A stretch of DNA of 15,655 nt from Candidatus Magasanikbacteria bacterium RIFCSPHIGHO2_01_FULL_41_23 (GTDB lineage: Bacteria; Patescibacteria; ABY1; Magasanikbacterales; UBA922): assembly GCA_001782805.1 (NCBI GenBank), contig MFPT01000022.1:1-15655 (forward strand). The letters are read 5' to 3'. The notes beneath the pieces are model-generated. The model saw only the letters and a program-made list of their open reading frames with translations. It was not told the origin of the DNA and made no database searches. Positions 6,830 to 14,571 of this stretch are shown piece after piece. Each line of letters starts with the position of its first letter. Position 1 is the stretch's first letter. The translations under genes and the position numbers were made by a program.

Positions 6830-8704
6830 ATGAAATCACTTCTTAAAAATTTCGCTCTGGTAGTTTTGACTCTCTTTTTGATCGCCGGTATTTTTAGTTT
6901 TTCCAATGTCGCCAAAACAAAACCCGAAGTGGTTGGAATTAGTCGTTTGGTGGCGGAAATTAATAATGAGTCAGTCAAAAAAGTGGAAATCGCCGGAGAC
7001 ACAGTGACTGTTCACTTGAAAGATGAAAAAGCGCATGAACTTACGGTTAAAAAAGAAATCAATCAATCTTTTTCCGAACTAATGAGCAATCTTGGCGTTG
7101 ATCAAACTAAGTTGCAAAAAATTGAAATTCAAATCAAGGATCAGAGTGGTTTTAAATATTGGGCGGCAGTGACAATTCCCTATTTAATTCCGTTTTTGTT
7201 GTTGATCATGCTCATTTTTTTTATGAGCAAACAAGTACAAGGCGCAAATAGCAAGGCCATGATGTTTGGCCAAAGCACAGCCAGACAAGTTAAACCTGAC
7301 GATCAAAATAAAAAAACATTTAAAAATGTCGCGGGAGCCAAAGAAGCCAAAGAAGAATTATACGAAATTGTGGATTTTTTGCGCGACCCAAAAAAGTTTG
7401 CTGATGTGGGTGCGAAAATTCCCAAAGGCGTGTTGTTAATGGGCGCGCCTGGCACAGGAAAAACTTTGTTGGCCAAAGCTGTAGCCGGCGAAGCCAATGT
7501 GCCGTTTTTTCACATGAGCGGTTCGGAATTCGTGGAAATGTTTGTGGGTGTTGGTGCCAGTCGTGTGCGCGATCTTTTTCAAAAAGCGAAAAAAGCCGCT
7601 CCCGCGATTGTGTTTATTGATGAAATTGACGCGGTTGGCCGCAAACGTGGTTCTGGATTGGGCGGAAGTCATGATGAACGCGAACAAACACTCAATCAAA
7701 TTTTGGTGGAAATGGATGGATTTGAACCAAATATTGGTGTGATTGTAGTGGCGGCCACGAATCGTCCCGATGTTTTGGATCCGGCTTTGCTTCGTCCGGG
7801 TCGATTTGATCGTCGCGTGGTAATTGATCTGCCGGATATAAATGATCGAGAAGAAATTTTAAAAGTTCATGCCGTGGGTAAACCAATCGTCGCTGATGCA
7901 TCTTTGCGCAAAGTTGCCGAACGCACTCCCGGTTTTTCCGGAGCGGACTTGGATAATTTGTTAAATGAATCCGCCATTGCCGTGGTGCGCGACGGTCGCA
8001 AAGAAATTTTGGAAATTGACATTTTAAAAAGCATTGAAAAAGTAATTTTGGGTCCGGAAAAGCGCGGCCGCGTAATGAGTGATAAAGAAAAAGAAATGAC
8101 GGCGTATCATGAAGGCGGACATGCTTTGGTCGGTCACTTTTTGGAACACTCTGATCCGGTGCGCAAAGTTTCCATTATTGGTCGTGGTATGGCTGGCGGA
8201 TATACGCTCAGCATGCCGGCGACTGATACGCATTATCGGACGTTGGCCAAATTTAAAGATGATATTGCGATGATGCTGGGTGGTTTTGTGGCCGAACGAA
8301 TGATTTATGGCAATGAAATGTTAACTACTGGACCATCCAGTGATTTGAAAAAAGCCACGAGTTCGGTTACAGCTATGGTGATGCAATATGGGATGAGTGA
8401 TAAATTGGGACCGCGACAATATGCGGATAACGAAGGTTTGATTTTTTTGGCCGAAGAAATTCACAGCAAAAAAAATTACAGTGAAAAAACCGCGGAATTG
8501 ATTGACGCGGAAATCAATGCTATTTTAGAAGAGGGAAAAGCGCGCGCGGCTCAAGTTCTCACTGAACACCGGGCTGAGTTGGATGAACTCGTCAAAGTTT
8601 TACTGGCCAAAGAGACTGTGGAACAAGAAGAATTTAATGAGATAATGGGAATCGTGATTAAAAAGGCGGATGATGCTGGTCCGGGAGTCGAAGTAATGGA
8701 TTAG
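6830..8704 (+). CDS. ftsH: ATP-dependent zinc metalloprotease FtsH
   Basis: This membrane-anchored AAA+ protease is a hexamer that extracts and degrades misfolded membrane proteins and short-lived regulators. The 624 residues contain membrane segment 1 at about 6-24, an extracytoplasmic domain at 25-110, and membrane segment 2 at about 111-132. The AAA module follows, with Walker A GAPGTGKT at 205-212, pore loop MFVG at 237-240, Walker B VFIDEID at 261-267 and second region of homology ATNRPDVLDPALLRPGRFDR at 309-328. The peptidase domain has HEGGH at 427-431 (His427, Glu428, His431) and probable third zinc ligand Asp505 in GPSSDL. All catalytic residues are present. The start is ATG 6830, preceded by AAGG; GTG 6815 is possible but less likely. 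The gene is translationally coupled to rpsA, an unusual partner, and is followed by a strong terminator. It ends in TAG. Confidence 0.97.
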   Translation: MKSLLKNFALVVLTLFLIAGIFSFSNVAKTKPEVVGISRLVAEINNESVKKVEIAGDTVTVHLKDEKAHELTVKKEINQSFSELMSNLGVDQTKLQKIEIQIKDQSGFKYWAAVTIPYLIPFLLLIMLIFFMSKQVQGANSKAMMFGQSTARQVKPDDQNKKTFKNVAGAKEAKEELYEIVDFLRDPKKFADVGAKIPKGVLLMGAPGTGKTLLAKAVAGEANVPFFHMSGSEFVEMFVGVGASRVRDLFQKAKKAAPAIVFIDEIDAVGRKRGSGLGGSHDEREQTLNQILVEMDGFEPNIGVIVVAATNRPDVLDPALLRPGRFDRRVVIDLPDINDREEILKVHAVGKPIVADASLRKVAERTPGFSGADLDNLLNESAIAVVRDGRKEILEIDILKSIEKVILGPEKRGRVMSDKEKEMTAYHEGGHALVGHFLEHSDPVRKVSIIGRGMAGGYTLSMPATDTHYRTLAKFKDDIAMMLGGFVAERMIYGNEMLTTGPSSDLKKATSSVTAMVMQYGMSDKLGPRQYADNEGLIFLAEEIHSKKNYSEKTAELIDAEINAILEEGKARAAQVLTEHRAELDELVKVLLAKETVEQEEFNEIMGIVIKKADDAGPGVEVMD

Positions 8705-8727
8705 AAAAATATTTTTCCAAAAAAAAG

Positions 8728-8757
8728 AAAAGAGTTCGAAATAACGAACTCTTTTTT
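8728..8757 (+). terminator. Intrinsic terminator of the rpsA-ftsH operon
   Basis: An 11-bp perfect stem (8728-8738 with 8745-8755, core GAGTTCG/CGAACTC) closes a six-base loop AAATAA and runs straight into a T tract (8752-8757). It lies 24 bases after the ftsH stop. The T tract overlaps the region where the next gene's -35 would be. Confidence 0.9.
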
Positions 8758-8774
8758 ATTGTTATTTAAATATG

Positions 8775-8783
8775 TGGTATACT
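8775..8783 (+). promoter_or_regulatory. Extended -10 promoter TGGTATACT of the membrane-protein gene
   Basis: TATACT (8778-8783) is preceded by TGG. The -35 region falls in the terminator's T tract and matches consensus poorly. Transcription would start near 8790, 36 bases before ATG 8826. Because the -10 lies inside it, the in-frame ATG at 8772 cannot be the start. The same nine bases recur at 11556-11564. Confidence 0.5.
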
Positions 8784-8825
8784 AAAACCATATTCAATTC
8801 TTCACTAAATTTTTTAGTTAACATT

Positions 8826-9809
8826 ATGAAAGAACCAACATATCGTCAAGCAATTCATGCCAGCTGGAAAATGGCTTGGAATCACAAAGATTTGTGGCCA
8901 CTTGGTTTATTCGCCATGCTTTTGGGTCAATTCGGTTTGGTCGAATTGGTTACCAAAGTTTGGTCAACTTTTTTTATCACGTATGAGTCAATGTGGCAAA
9001 CATGTCAGTCGCTTTTTTCTGAAAAGATATGGATTGGACTCAAGCAATTGACTCGTTTACCCGTCGATCAATTAATTTGGCTCGCATGGTTAATTATATT
9101 ATTGATTGGGATTGGCTTTGGATTGTTATTTGTGGCCGCTGTGAGCCAAGGAGCGCTGGTATATGCGGGCGCCAAATTTTCCAAATTCCGTCTTAGTTAT
9201 CCGGATGAAGTCAAATCTTGGCACGTGGGCGTGCGTCATGTCTGGCGAATTATTGGCTTGAATATACTCCGTAAAATAGTTCTGTCGTTATCAATTATGT
9301 GGGCGGCTTTTGCCAGCTATCAATTGGTCATCGCACCAAACGGTCTGGGTTATTTTGCATTTTGGGTAACATTTATCAGCGCGCTTTTGATTGGTCTAAT
9401 TACTTCCATTCTTCTTATGTACGCCGTTGGATATGTGGTCGTGGAAGAATATGGTTTGAAGAAAAGCATCAAAGCCGCGTGGCATTTATTTTTGGATCAC
9501 CCCATTGTTTCTTTGGAAGTGGCTGTGATGACTTTTTTCTTAAATATCGGCTTGCTTTTGTTCGCGCTATTTTCCGTGTTATACGTATTTTTTTTACCGA
9601 ACATCGTGGCCAGATATTTCGTGCTGTTGTTTCAGGCTCCGCCCATCGGTAAAATTGTCGGTGTTGGCAGTTACGGTTTATTTTTGGTCGTAATGATGGC
9701 GGCGAGCGCGTTATTTACGGTTTTTGTGATTACGGTTTGGTCATTCTTGTTCAGTAAAATGCATAGTGGCAATTTTGCCAGTCGACTTATCCGATCCATT
9801 CGTCGTTAA
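8826..9809 (+). CDS. Six-helix integral membrane protein of unknown function
   Basis: The product is 327 residues and strongly hydrophobic. Likely membrane segments lie at about 24-42, 83-106, 143-170, 177-204, 228-258 and 282-309. The first 20 residues (KEPTYRQAIHASWKMAWNHK) form a charged, probably amphipathic helix ahead of LWPLG. A similar motif, KKSIKAAWHLFLDHP (212-226), precedes the fifth segment, so the protein may be an internal duplication of an amphipathic helix plus a group of transmembrane helices. That layout is common in uncharacterised bacterial membrane proteins of the YciC or GlpQ-membrane-domain sort, but I cannot assign a family. The C-terminus is basic (RLIRSIRR) and probably cytoplasmic. 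ATG 8826 is chosen because the promoter lies downstream of the other in-frame ATG (8772); no Shine-Dalgarno is seen. The pilB-like gene starts 30 bases after its TAA with no clear promoter, so the two probably share a transcript. Confidence 0.82.
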   Translation: MKEPTYRQAIHASWKMAWNHKDLWPLGLFAMLLGQFGLVELVTKVWSTFFITYESMWQTCQSLFSEKIWIGLKQLTRLPVDQLIWLAWLIILLIGIGFGLLFVAAVSQGALVYAGAKFSKFRLSYPDEVKSWHVGVRHVWRIIGLNILRKIVLSLSIMWAAFASYQLVIAPNGLGYFAFWVTFISALLIGLITSILLMYAVGYVVVEEYGLKKSIKAAWHLFLDHPIVSLEVAVMTFFLNIGLLLFALFSVLYVFFLPNIVARYFVLLFQAPPIGKIVGVGSYGLFLVVMMAASALFTVFVITVWSFLFSKMHSGNFASRLIRSIRR

Positions 9810-9839
9810 AGAAACATTGATGGCACACTTATTTTGATT

Positions 9840-11552
9840 ATGTCTTTTTCCAATATAAATGATTTATTAAAAAAACCTGAGGACAAATCAACGGTGTCCA
9901 ATGAAGGAAGTCAAAAGAAATTTACCCAAAAAATGGTTGGTATTCGACGCAATCAATTGGAAGTGGAAGCTGAGCGTCGTTCTCAACAGTTAGGAGTGCC
10001 GTATATAAGTTTGGAACATTTTCCGGTTAGCCAAGAAGCGCTAAGACAAATTCCGCGCGAAATGGCGGCGGCAGAAAAAGTAATTTGTTTTTTTGCCACT
10101 CCGGATGAAGTGCGTTTGGGCGCGGTTAATCCTGAGAACGAGAAAGTTGCTGATATGTTGGCGGAAATAAAAGATCGCAATCATGCCGATGGCATGGTTT
10201 ATCTTATTTCCGAAAGCAGTTTGGAGCGAATTTTGGAATTGTACAATCGATTGCCAATCATTAAGGGAATTACCAAAGATATTGAAATAACCGAAAATGC
10301 TCTATCCGGAATTCAGAGCGACGTGACTGATTTTTCTTCGTTTCAAGAGCTTTTAAAAAAGAAATCAACGACTGATTTGGTGGTGACTATTATGGGCGCG
10401 GCTCTAAAATTGGATGCGTCTGACGTGCATATTGAAGCGGAAGCCGAACGGCTCGTAGTTCGTTTTCGCTTGGATGGTGTTTTGCATGACGCGGCATCTT
10501 TGCCAAAAGAGACTGCCAAACAATTAATTTCGCGGATTAAATTAAATTCGACTCTTAAAATTAATATTACCGAAGATCCGCAAGACGGTCGTTTTACCAT
10601 TAAATTAAAAGCCTATGATGTTGATGTTCGTGTTTCAACGATTCCGACCGTCCATGGTGAAAGCGTGGTTATGCGTTTACTTCGTCAGACCGGACAAAAA
10701 ATAACGCTGGATGATTTGGGTATTCGCGGCCGAGCGCTGGCCGTGCTTAAGACTGAAATTACGCGGCCAAACGGTATGATTATTATTACCGGGCCAACGG
10801 GCAGTGGTAAATCAACCACGCTGTACGCGGTTTTGACTATTCTCAATAAGCCGGGCGTAAAAATTATTACGCTGGAAGATCCGGTGGAATATCGTATTCC
10901 GGGCGTAAACCAAAGTCAAATAGATCATTCCAAAGAATATACATTTGCCAAAGGTTTGCGTTCAATTTTGCGTCAAGATCCGGATGTGGTAATGGTCGGT
11001 GAAATTCGTGATTTGGAAACCGCGGATATTGCGGTTCAAGCTGCGCTTACCGGCCATCTTCTACTTTCGACCATTCATACCAATAGTGCGGCCGGAGCAA
11101 TTCCACGATTTATGGCCATGGGTGTAAAACCGTTTTTTCTTTCGCCGTCGCTTAATTGCGTGATTGGTCAGCGTTTGGTGCGCAAAGTATGCGCAAAATG
11201 TCGTCAGGAAATTGTTTTGGCGGATTTTGATGCTATGTTAAAAGAAAAAGTGACTGCAGTTTTGGCTCGTTTGCCTGAATCTGAACTTAAAGAACGAAAA
11301 ACCGATAGATTTTTTAAAGCAGTTGGTTGTGTCGCTTGTAATAATCTGGGTTACAAAGGACGAATTTCAATTTGTGAAATTTTTTCTTTGTCACCGGCAT
11401 TGGAAAAAATGGTTGGAGCAGGCACGGTGTCTGAGGCAGTGATTGAAGAGACAGCTCGAGCCGAAGGAATGATAACAATGGTGGAAGATGGAATGTTGAA
11501 AGCGCTTGACGGAATGACAACTCCGGAAGAAGTATTTCGGGTTACGGAATAA
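9840..11552 (+). CDS. pilB: PilB/GspE-family secretion or type IV pilus assembly ATPase
   Basis: This hexameric cytoplasmic motor powers pilin polymerisation (PilB) or type II secretion (GspE); I favour PilB because CPR genomes commonly encode type IV pili, but the symbol is inferred. The 570 residues contain an N-terminal GspE-N-like domain (about 35-140), an N2 domain with SDVHIEAE at 194-201 and VRFRLDGVLH at 207-216, then the ATPase. Motifs are Walker A GPTGSGKST at 318-326, Asp box ITLEDPVEY at 343-351, Walker B VVMVGEIRD at 383-391 and His box GHLLLSTIHTN at 405-415. A zinc-binding tetracysteine site is formed by Cys451/Cys454 and Cys497/Cys500, typical of PilB/GspE and absent from PilT. 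ATG 9840 is chosen over TTG 9834; neither has a Shine-Dalgarno. Its usual partners pilC, pilT and pilM-O are not in the window; its neighbours are two membrane-associated proteins. Confidence 0.93.
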   Translation: MSFSNINDLLKKPEDKSTVSNEGSQKKFTQKMVGIRRNQLEVEAERRSQQLGVPYISLEHFPVSQEALRQIPREMAAAEKVICFFATPDEVRLGAVNPENEKVADMLAEIKDRNHADGMVYLISESSLERILELYNRLPIIKGITKDIEITENALSGIQSDVTDFSSFQELLKKKSTTDLVVTIMGAALKLDASDVHIEAEAERLVVRFRLDGVLHDAASLPKETAKQLISRIKLNSTLKINITEDPQDGRFTIKLKAYDVDVRVSTIPTVHGESVVMRLLRQTGQKITLDDLGIRGRALAVLKTEITRPNGMIIITGPTGSGKSTTLYAVLTILNKPGVKIITLEDPVEYRIPGVNQSQIDHSKEYTFAKGLRSILRQDPDVVMVGEIRDLETADIAVQAALTGHLLLSTIHTNSAAGAIPRFMAMGVKPFFLSPSLNCVIGQRLVRKVCAKCRQEIVLADFDAMLKEKVTAVLARLPESELKERKTDRFFKAVGCVACNNLGYKGRISICEIFSLSPALEKMVGAGTVSEAVIEETARAEGMITMVEDGMLKALDGMTTPEEVFRVTE

Positions 11553-11555
11553 ATA

Positions 11556-11564
11556 TGGTATACT
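11556..11564 (+). promoter_or_regulatory. Extended -10 promoter TGGTATACT before the membrane-anchored protein
   Basis: TATACT (11559-11564) preceded by TGG lies directly after the pilB-like stop (11552). A -35 match is weak (TTTCGG, 11535-11540, inside the upstream gene). Transcription would start near 11571, leaving about 17 bases before ATG 11588 with no Shine-Dalgarno. The nine bases are identical to those at 8775-8783. Confidence 0.5.
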
Positions 11565-11587
11565 TATTTTAATTTTCCTTATTTAAT

Positions 11588-12733
11588 ATGGTTCATACTT
11601 CTCGCGCTACTGCTTCAGCCGGCTATGGTCAACCAGTTCGTTTTTATAAAGGAGTGGCGATTACTTTTTTGTGTTTGACCATTGCTCTTTTGAGTTTGAT
11701 CGCGTTTATGTCAGCCAAACGAGTGGAAATTACCATTGTAACCAAAGCTGATTCGGTTGATATTTCAGTACCGGTTGAAGTGGGAACTAATACTGAAAAT
11801 GCGATTAAAGGAAATGTAACCAGCACTATTATCATGTTTGAAAAATCATTTACGCCTCGGACAACTACGACAACAGTCAGTCCAAGCACGGGCAGTGTTA
11901 CTTTGTATAATGATTCAGGAGTTGATCAGCCGCTAGTGGCAACCACTCGTCTTTTGACCAATTCCGGAGTTTTGTATCGGTTAAAAAAAGGAACAATTGT
12001 TCCAGCCAATGGAAAAATTAATTCTGAAGTGTATCCGGACAAATCTGATTCTTCCAGTGATATTGAAGCAAGTAGATTTACCATTCCCGGTTTATCTGAA
12101 TCAAGACAAAAAGAAGTTTACGCTAAAAGTACGACGAGTTTATCCGCAACAGGAGTAAAAGAAGTCGGTATTATAACTAGTGATGATATTAAGCTAGCCA
12201 CAGCCGCGTTTGTAGAAGCGTTGAAAGTCAAAGCCAATGAATTGGCGAAAGAGAAATATCAGGGTGACAAAGTTCTTGCCTATGTGGCTCAATATACTGC
12301 TGATTCCAAAGGAAAAATTGGCGATACGGTTGACTCGTTTACTATTTTTGGAAAAGCAACATTGGTTTTGGCAAATTTTAAATCAGACGATTTAACGAAA
12401 ATGGCCATAGCAATGTTAAACAAAAAAATTGTCGATAATAGTGATATTTTGCAATCGGCTTCATCCGAGCCAAATGTGTCTTTTGACAGTTACAATTCCC
12501 TAAAAAATATCTTAACGCTCAAAGTGACCCAAACAGGAACTGTCAATTTGGATCCAAACAGTCTGAAATTGCAGAAACAAGTATTCTTTGGAAAAACCGA
12601 AGATGAAGTGCGACGCTATGTAATGTCGCTTGACCATGTGGAGTCAGTGGAAATGAAATTTAAGCCATTGTGGAACACTACAGTTCCGCAAGTGGCTGAC
12701 CATGTAAAGTTAACGATCAAACAAGTGGAATAG
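11588..12733 (+). CDS. N-terminally anchored extracytoplasmic protein, resembling CPR proteins labelled baseplate J-like
   Basis: The product has 381 residues. After about 20 polar residues a single membrane segment spans about 23-42 (VAITFLCLTIALLSLIAFMS), followed by KR. The rest is Ser/Thr/Val-rich with alternating hydrophobic residues, as in beta domains. A segment at 101-150 (TGSVTLYNDSG, QPLVATTRLLT, YRLKKGTIVPANG) resembles the Ig-like region of CPR membrane-anchored proteins that databases often label baseplate J/gp47-like; this is from memory, not a search. FTIPGLSES lies at 164-172 and a helical stretch at about 198-225. The basic residues before the segment are few, so orientation is uncertain, but a short cytoplasmic N-terminus with the bulk outside is most likely. 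There is no cysteine lipobox or sortase motif. Immediately downstream of the PilB-like ATPase, it may be an envelope or appendage component. It has its own promoter and a TAG stop. Confidence 0.72.
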   Translation: MVHTSRATASAGYGQPVRFYKGVAITFLCLTIALLSLIAFMSAKRVEITIVTKADSVDISVPVEVGTNTENAIKGNVTSTIIMFEKSFTPRTTTTTVSPSTGSVTLYNDSGVDQPLVATTRLLTNSGVLYRLKKGTIVPANGKINSEVYPDKSDSSSDIEASRFTIPGLSESRQKEVYAKSTTSLSATGVKEVGIITSDDIKLATAAFVEALKVKANELAKEKYQGDKVLAYVAQYTADSKGKIGDTVDSFTIFGKATLVLANFKSDDLTKMAIAMLNKKIVDNSDILQSASSEPNVSFDSYNSLKNILTLKVTQTGTVNLDPNSLKLQKQVFFGKTEDEVRRYVMSLDHVESVEMKFKPLWNTTVPQVADHVKLTIKQVE

Positions 12734-12762
12734 TTGACAAGTAAATTGACTTTAAGTAGAGT
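12734..12762 (+). promoter_or_regulatory. Promoter of thrS (TTGACA, 17 bp, TAGAGT)
   Basis: A perfect -35 TTGACA (12734-12739) directly follows the upstream TAG stop; TAGAGT (12757-12762) is a 4-of-6 match to the -10 at 17-bp spacing. TTGAC is repeated at 12746-12750. The predicted start near 12769 coincides with the foot of the hairpin at 12767-12793. Confidence 0.55.
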
Positions 12763-12766
12763 TATC

Positions 12767-12802
12767 TGGAACTGTCTGTCTCTGACAGTTCCATAATTTT
12801 TT
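12767..12802 (+). terminator. Hairpin plus T tract in the thrS leader: terminator or attenuator-like element
   Basis: TGGAACTGTC (12767-12776) pairs perfectly with GACAGTTCCA (12784-12793) around the seven-base loop TGTCTCT. Six T follow at 12797-12802 and the thrS ATG comes 4 bases later at 12807. It could terminate the upstream transcript, attenuate thrS, act as a translational operator next to the start codon, or, as a DNA palindrome at +1, be a repressor site. The sequence alone does not decide between these. Confidence 0.6.
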
Positions 12803-12806
12803 ATAT

Positions 12807-14555
12807 ATGGAAAAAGAAAAATTAGAATATCTCCGACATTCGTGCGCTCATTTATTGGCCGCGGCAGTAGCGGAATTGTGGCCAAATGCCAAACCAACAA
12901 TTGGCCCGGCGATTGACGATGGATTTTATTATGATTTTGATTTTTTAGATACCAAAATTTCCGAAGTGGATTTTCTGGCCATTGAAAATAAAATGCATGA
13001 GTTGGTGAAAAATTGGTCTGATTTTTCGTGTCGTGAAGTAACTGCGAATGAAGCCCTGGATTATTTTAAAGATAACGAGTATAAATGCGAATTGATTAAT
13101 GAGTTTAGTGGGGAAAATTCCCAATTGACATTTTATACTTCAGGTAATTTTACCGACTTATGTCGCGGTGGACATTCGGCCAATCCGGCGAAAGAATTGC
13201 AACATTTTAAGTTACTTTCAGTTGCCGGAGCATATTGGCGAGGAAGTGAAAAAAATAAAATGCTGACGAGAATTTATGGGACATGTTTTGCAACTCAAAA
13301 AGAATTGGAAGAGCATTTGAATATACTTGAAGAAGCTAAAAAACGAGACCATCGCAAAATTGGCCAAGAGCAACAATTATTTTTTATTGATGACATGGTG
13401 GGTAAGGGTTTGGTAATGTGGTTGCCTAATGGCACGACGATTTGTGATGAAATTGAACGATTGGTAAATGCCAAAGAATCTGAATACGGTTATGCGCGCG
13501 TGATCACGCCGCATTTGGCAAAAGAAGAACTTTTCTTAACATCAGGTCATTTGCCGTATTATAAAGAGGGGATGTATCCGGGCATGGTTATGGATGATGG
13601 CACGTATTATCTGAAAGCCATGAATTGTCCGCATCATCATCGGATATATTTGCATTCGCCGCACAGTTATCGTGATTTGCCGTTGCGATTGGCGGAATAT
13701 GGAACAGTGTATCGCAATGAATTGTCCGGTACTTTGGCCGGATTGTTGCGTGTCCGCGGTCTGGCCATGAATGACGCGCATATTTATTGCCGCAAAGATC
13801 AAATAAAAGACGAGTTCAAAAAAGTGATGGAATTGACCAAATTTTATTTTGATTTATTTGGTTTAAGAAATTATTGGTTTCGTTTGTCGCGCTGGAATCC
13901 GGATCATGTGGAAAAATACATCAATGAACCGGAAAATTGGGAATATGCCGAGAGTATAATTAGAGAAGTGCTCGTGGAAACCGGTGTGCAATTCGTGGAA
14001 GCAGTTGATGAGGCTGCGTTTTACGGACCAAAAATTGATGTACAGTTTAAATCAGTCATTGGTCGCGAGGAAACCATGTCAACGATTCAGTTGGATTTTG
14101 CGGCCAAAAAACGTTTTGGTTTGTCTTATGTTGACCAATCCGGCGCATCAAATAATGAAGTTTTTGTGATTCATCGCGCGCCATTATCCACACACGAACG
14201 TTTTGTCGCGTTCTTAATAGAACACTATGCCGGTGTTTGGCCGATGTGGCTTTCACCGATCCAGGTTTTGTTGGCTCCGGTTTCTGCGGAAAAACATGGA
14301 TCCGGAACACACGAATTGGCCGCTCGATGGCGCGCGGTCGGCATCCGCGTTGAGGTTGATGATGCCAATGAAACCGTCGGTAATAAAGTACGCAAAGCCG
14401 TGGCACGCAAAATTCCCTATATTGTAGTAGTTGGTGATCGTGAATTACAGGACGAAGATTTGAGTGTGCGAATTCGTGGCAATGAAGAACCGATGAAAAT
14501 TTCTCAAGCGGATTTTATGACTCGTATTCAGGAAGAAATAAAAACACGGACATAA
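12807..14555 (+). CDS. thrS: Threonyl-tRNA synthetase without the N-terminal TGS domain
   Basis: This class II synthetase charges tRNA-Thr and hydrolyses mischarged Ser-tRNA-Thr. The 582 residues begin directly in the editing domain: HSCAH (His11, His15) and CRGGH (Cys119, His123) are its paired motifs. The family-standard TGS domain, about 60 residues in E. coli's 642-residue enzyme, is missing. The catalytic core spans about 185-480: zinc ligands are Cys274 (MNCPHHH), His325 (NDAHIYC) and His456 (VIHRAP). Motif 2 is YRNELSGTLAGLLRVRG (302-318) followed by LAMNDAH, where E. coli-type enzymes have EPSG, HGLMRVRG and FTQDDAH. Motif 3 contains HERF (463-466). The anticodon-binding domain is at 484-578. 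Catalytic residues look intact, so the enzyme should be active. ATG 12807 is the only start near the promoter, and no Shine-Dalgarno is present. It converges with the coiled-coil gene, leaving 16 bases between stops and no obvious terminator. Confidence 0.96.
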   Translation: MEKEKLEYLRHSCAHLLAAAVAELWPNAKPTIGPAIDDGFYYDFDFLDTKISEVDFLAIENKMHELVKNWSDFSCREVTANEALDYFKDNEYKCELINEFSGENSQLTFYTSGNFTDLCRGGHSANPAKELQHFKLLSVAGAYWRGSEKNKMLTRIYGTCFATQKELEEHLNILEEAKKRDHRKIGQEQQLFFIDDMVGKGLVMWLPNGTTICDEIERLVNAKESEYGYARVITPHLAKEELFLTSGHLPYYKEGMYPGMVMDDGTYYLKAMNCPHHHRIYLHSPHSYRDLPLRLAEYGTVYRNELSGTLAGLLRVRGLAMNDAHIYCRKDQIKDEFKKVMELTKFYFDLFGLRNYWFRLSRWNPDHVEKYINEPENWEYAESIIREVLVETGVQFVEAVDEAAFYGPKIDVQFKSVIGREETMSTIQLDFAAKKRFGLSYVDQSGASNNEVFVIHRAPLSTHERFVAFLIEHYAGVWPMWLSPIQVLLAPVSAEKHGSGTHELAARWRAVGIRVEVDDANETVGNKVRKAVARKIPYIVVVGDRELQDEDLSVRIRGNEEPMKISQADFMTRIQEEIKTRT

Positions 14556-14571
14556 AAGAGTCTGCATTTTG

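Noticed and set aside
8772..8825. Earlier ATG for the six-helix membrane protein
   Set aside because: The TATACT -10 at 8778-8783 lies inside this segment, so the mRNA would begin downstream of that ATG.
9834..9839. TTG start for the PilB-like gene
   Set aside because: ATG 9840 is two codons downstream, is a better start codon and loses no domain.
12777..12783. tRNA-Thr anticodon-loop mimic in the thrS leader hairpin
   Set aside because: The seven-base loop contains TGT, but the bases in anticodon position would be TCT, which is not a threonine anticodon.
14056..14406. Open frame of 116 codons on the minus strand
   Set aside because: It is antisense to the ThrRS catalytic and anticodon-binding domains and has no start context or family resemblance.
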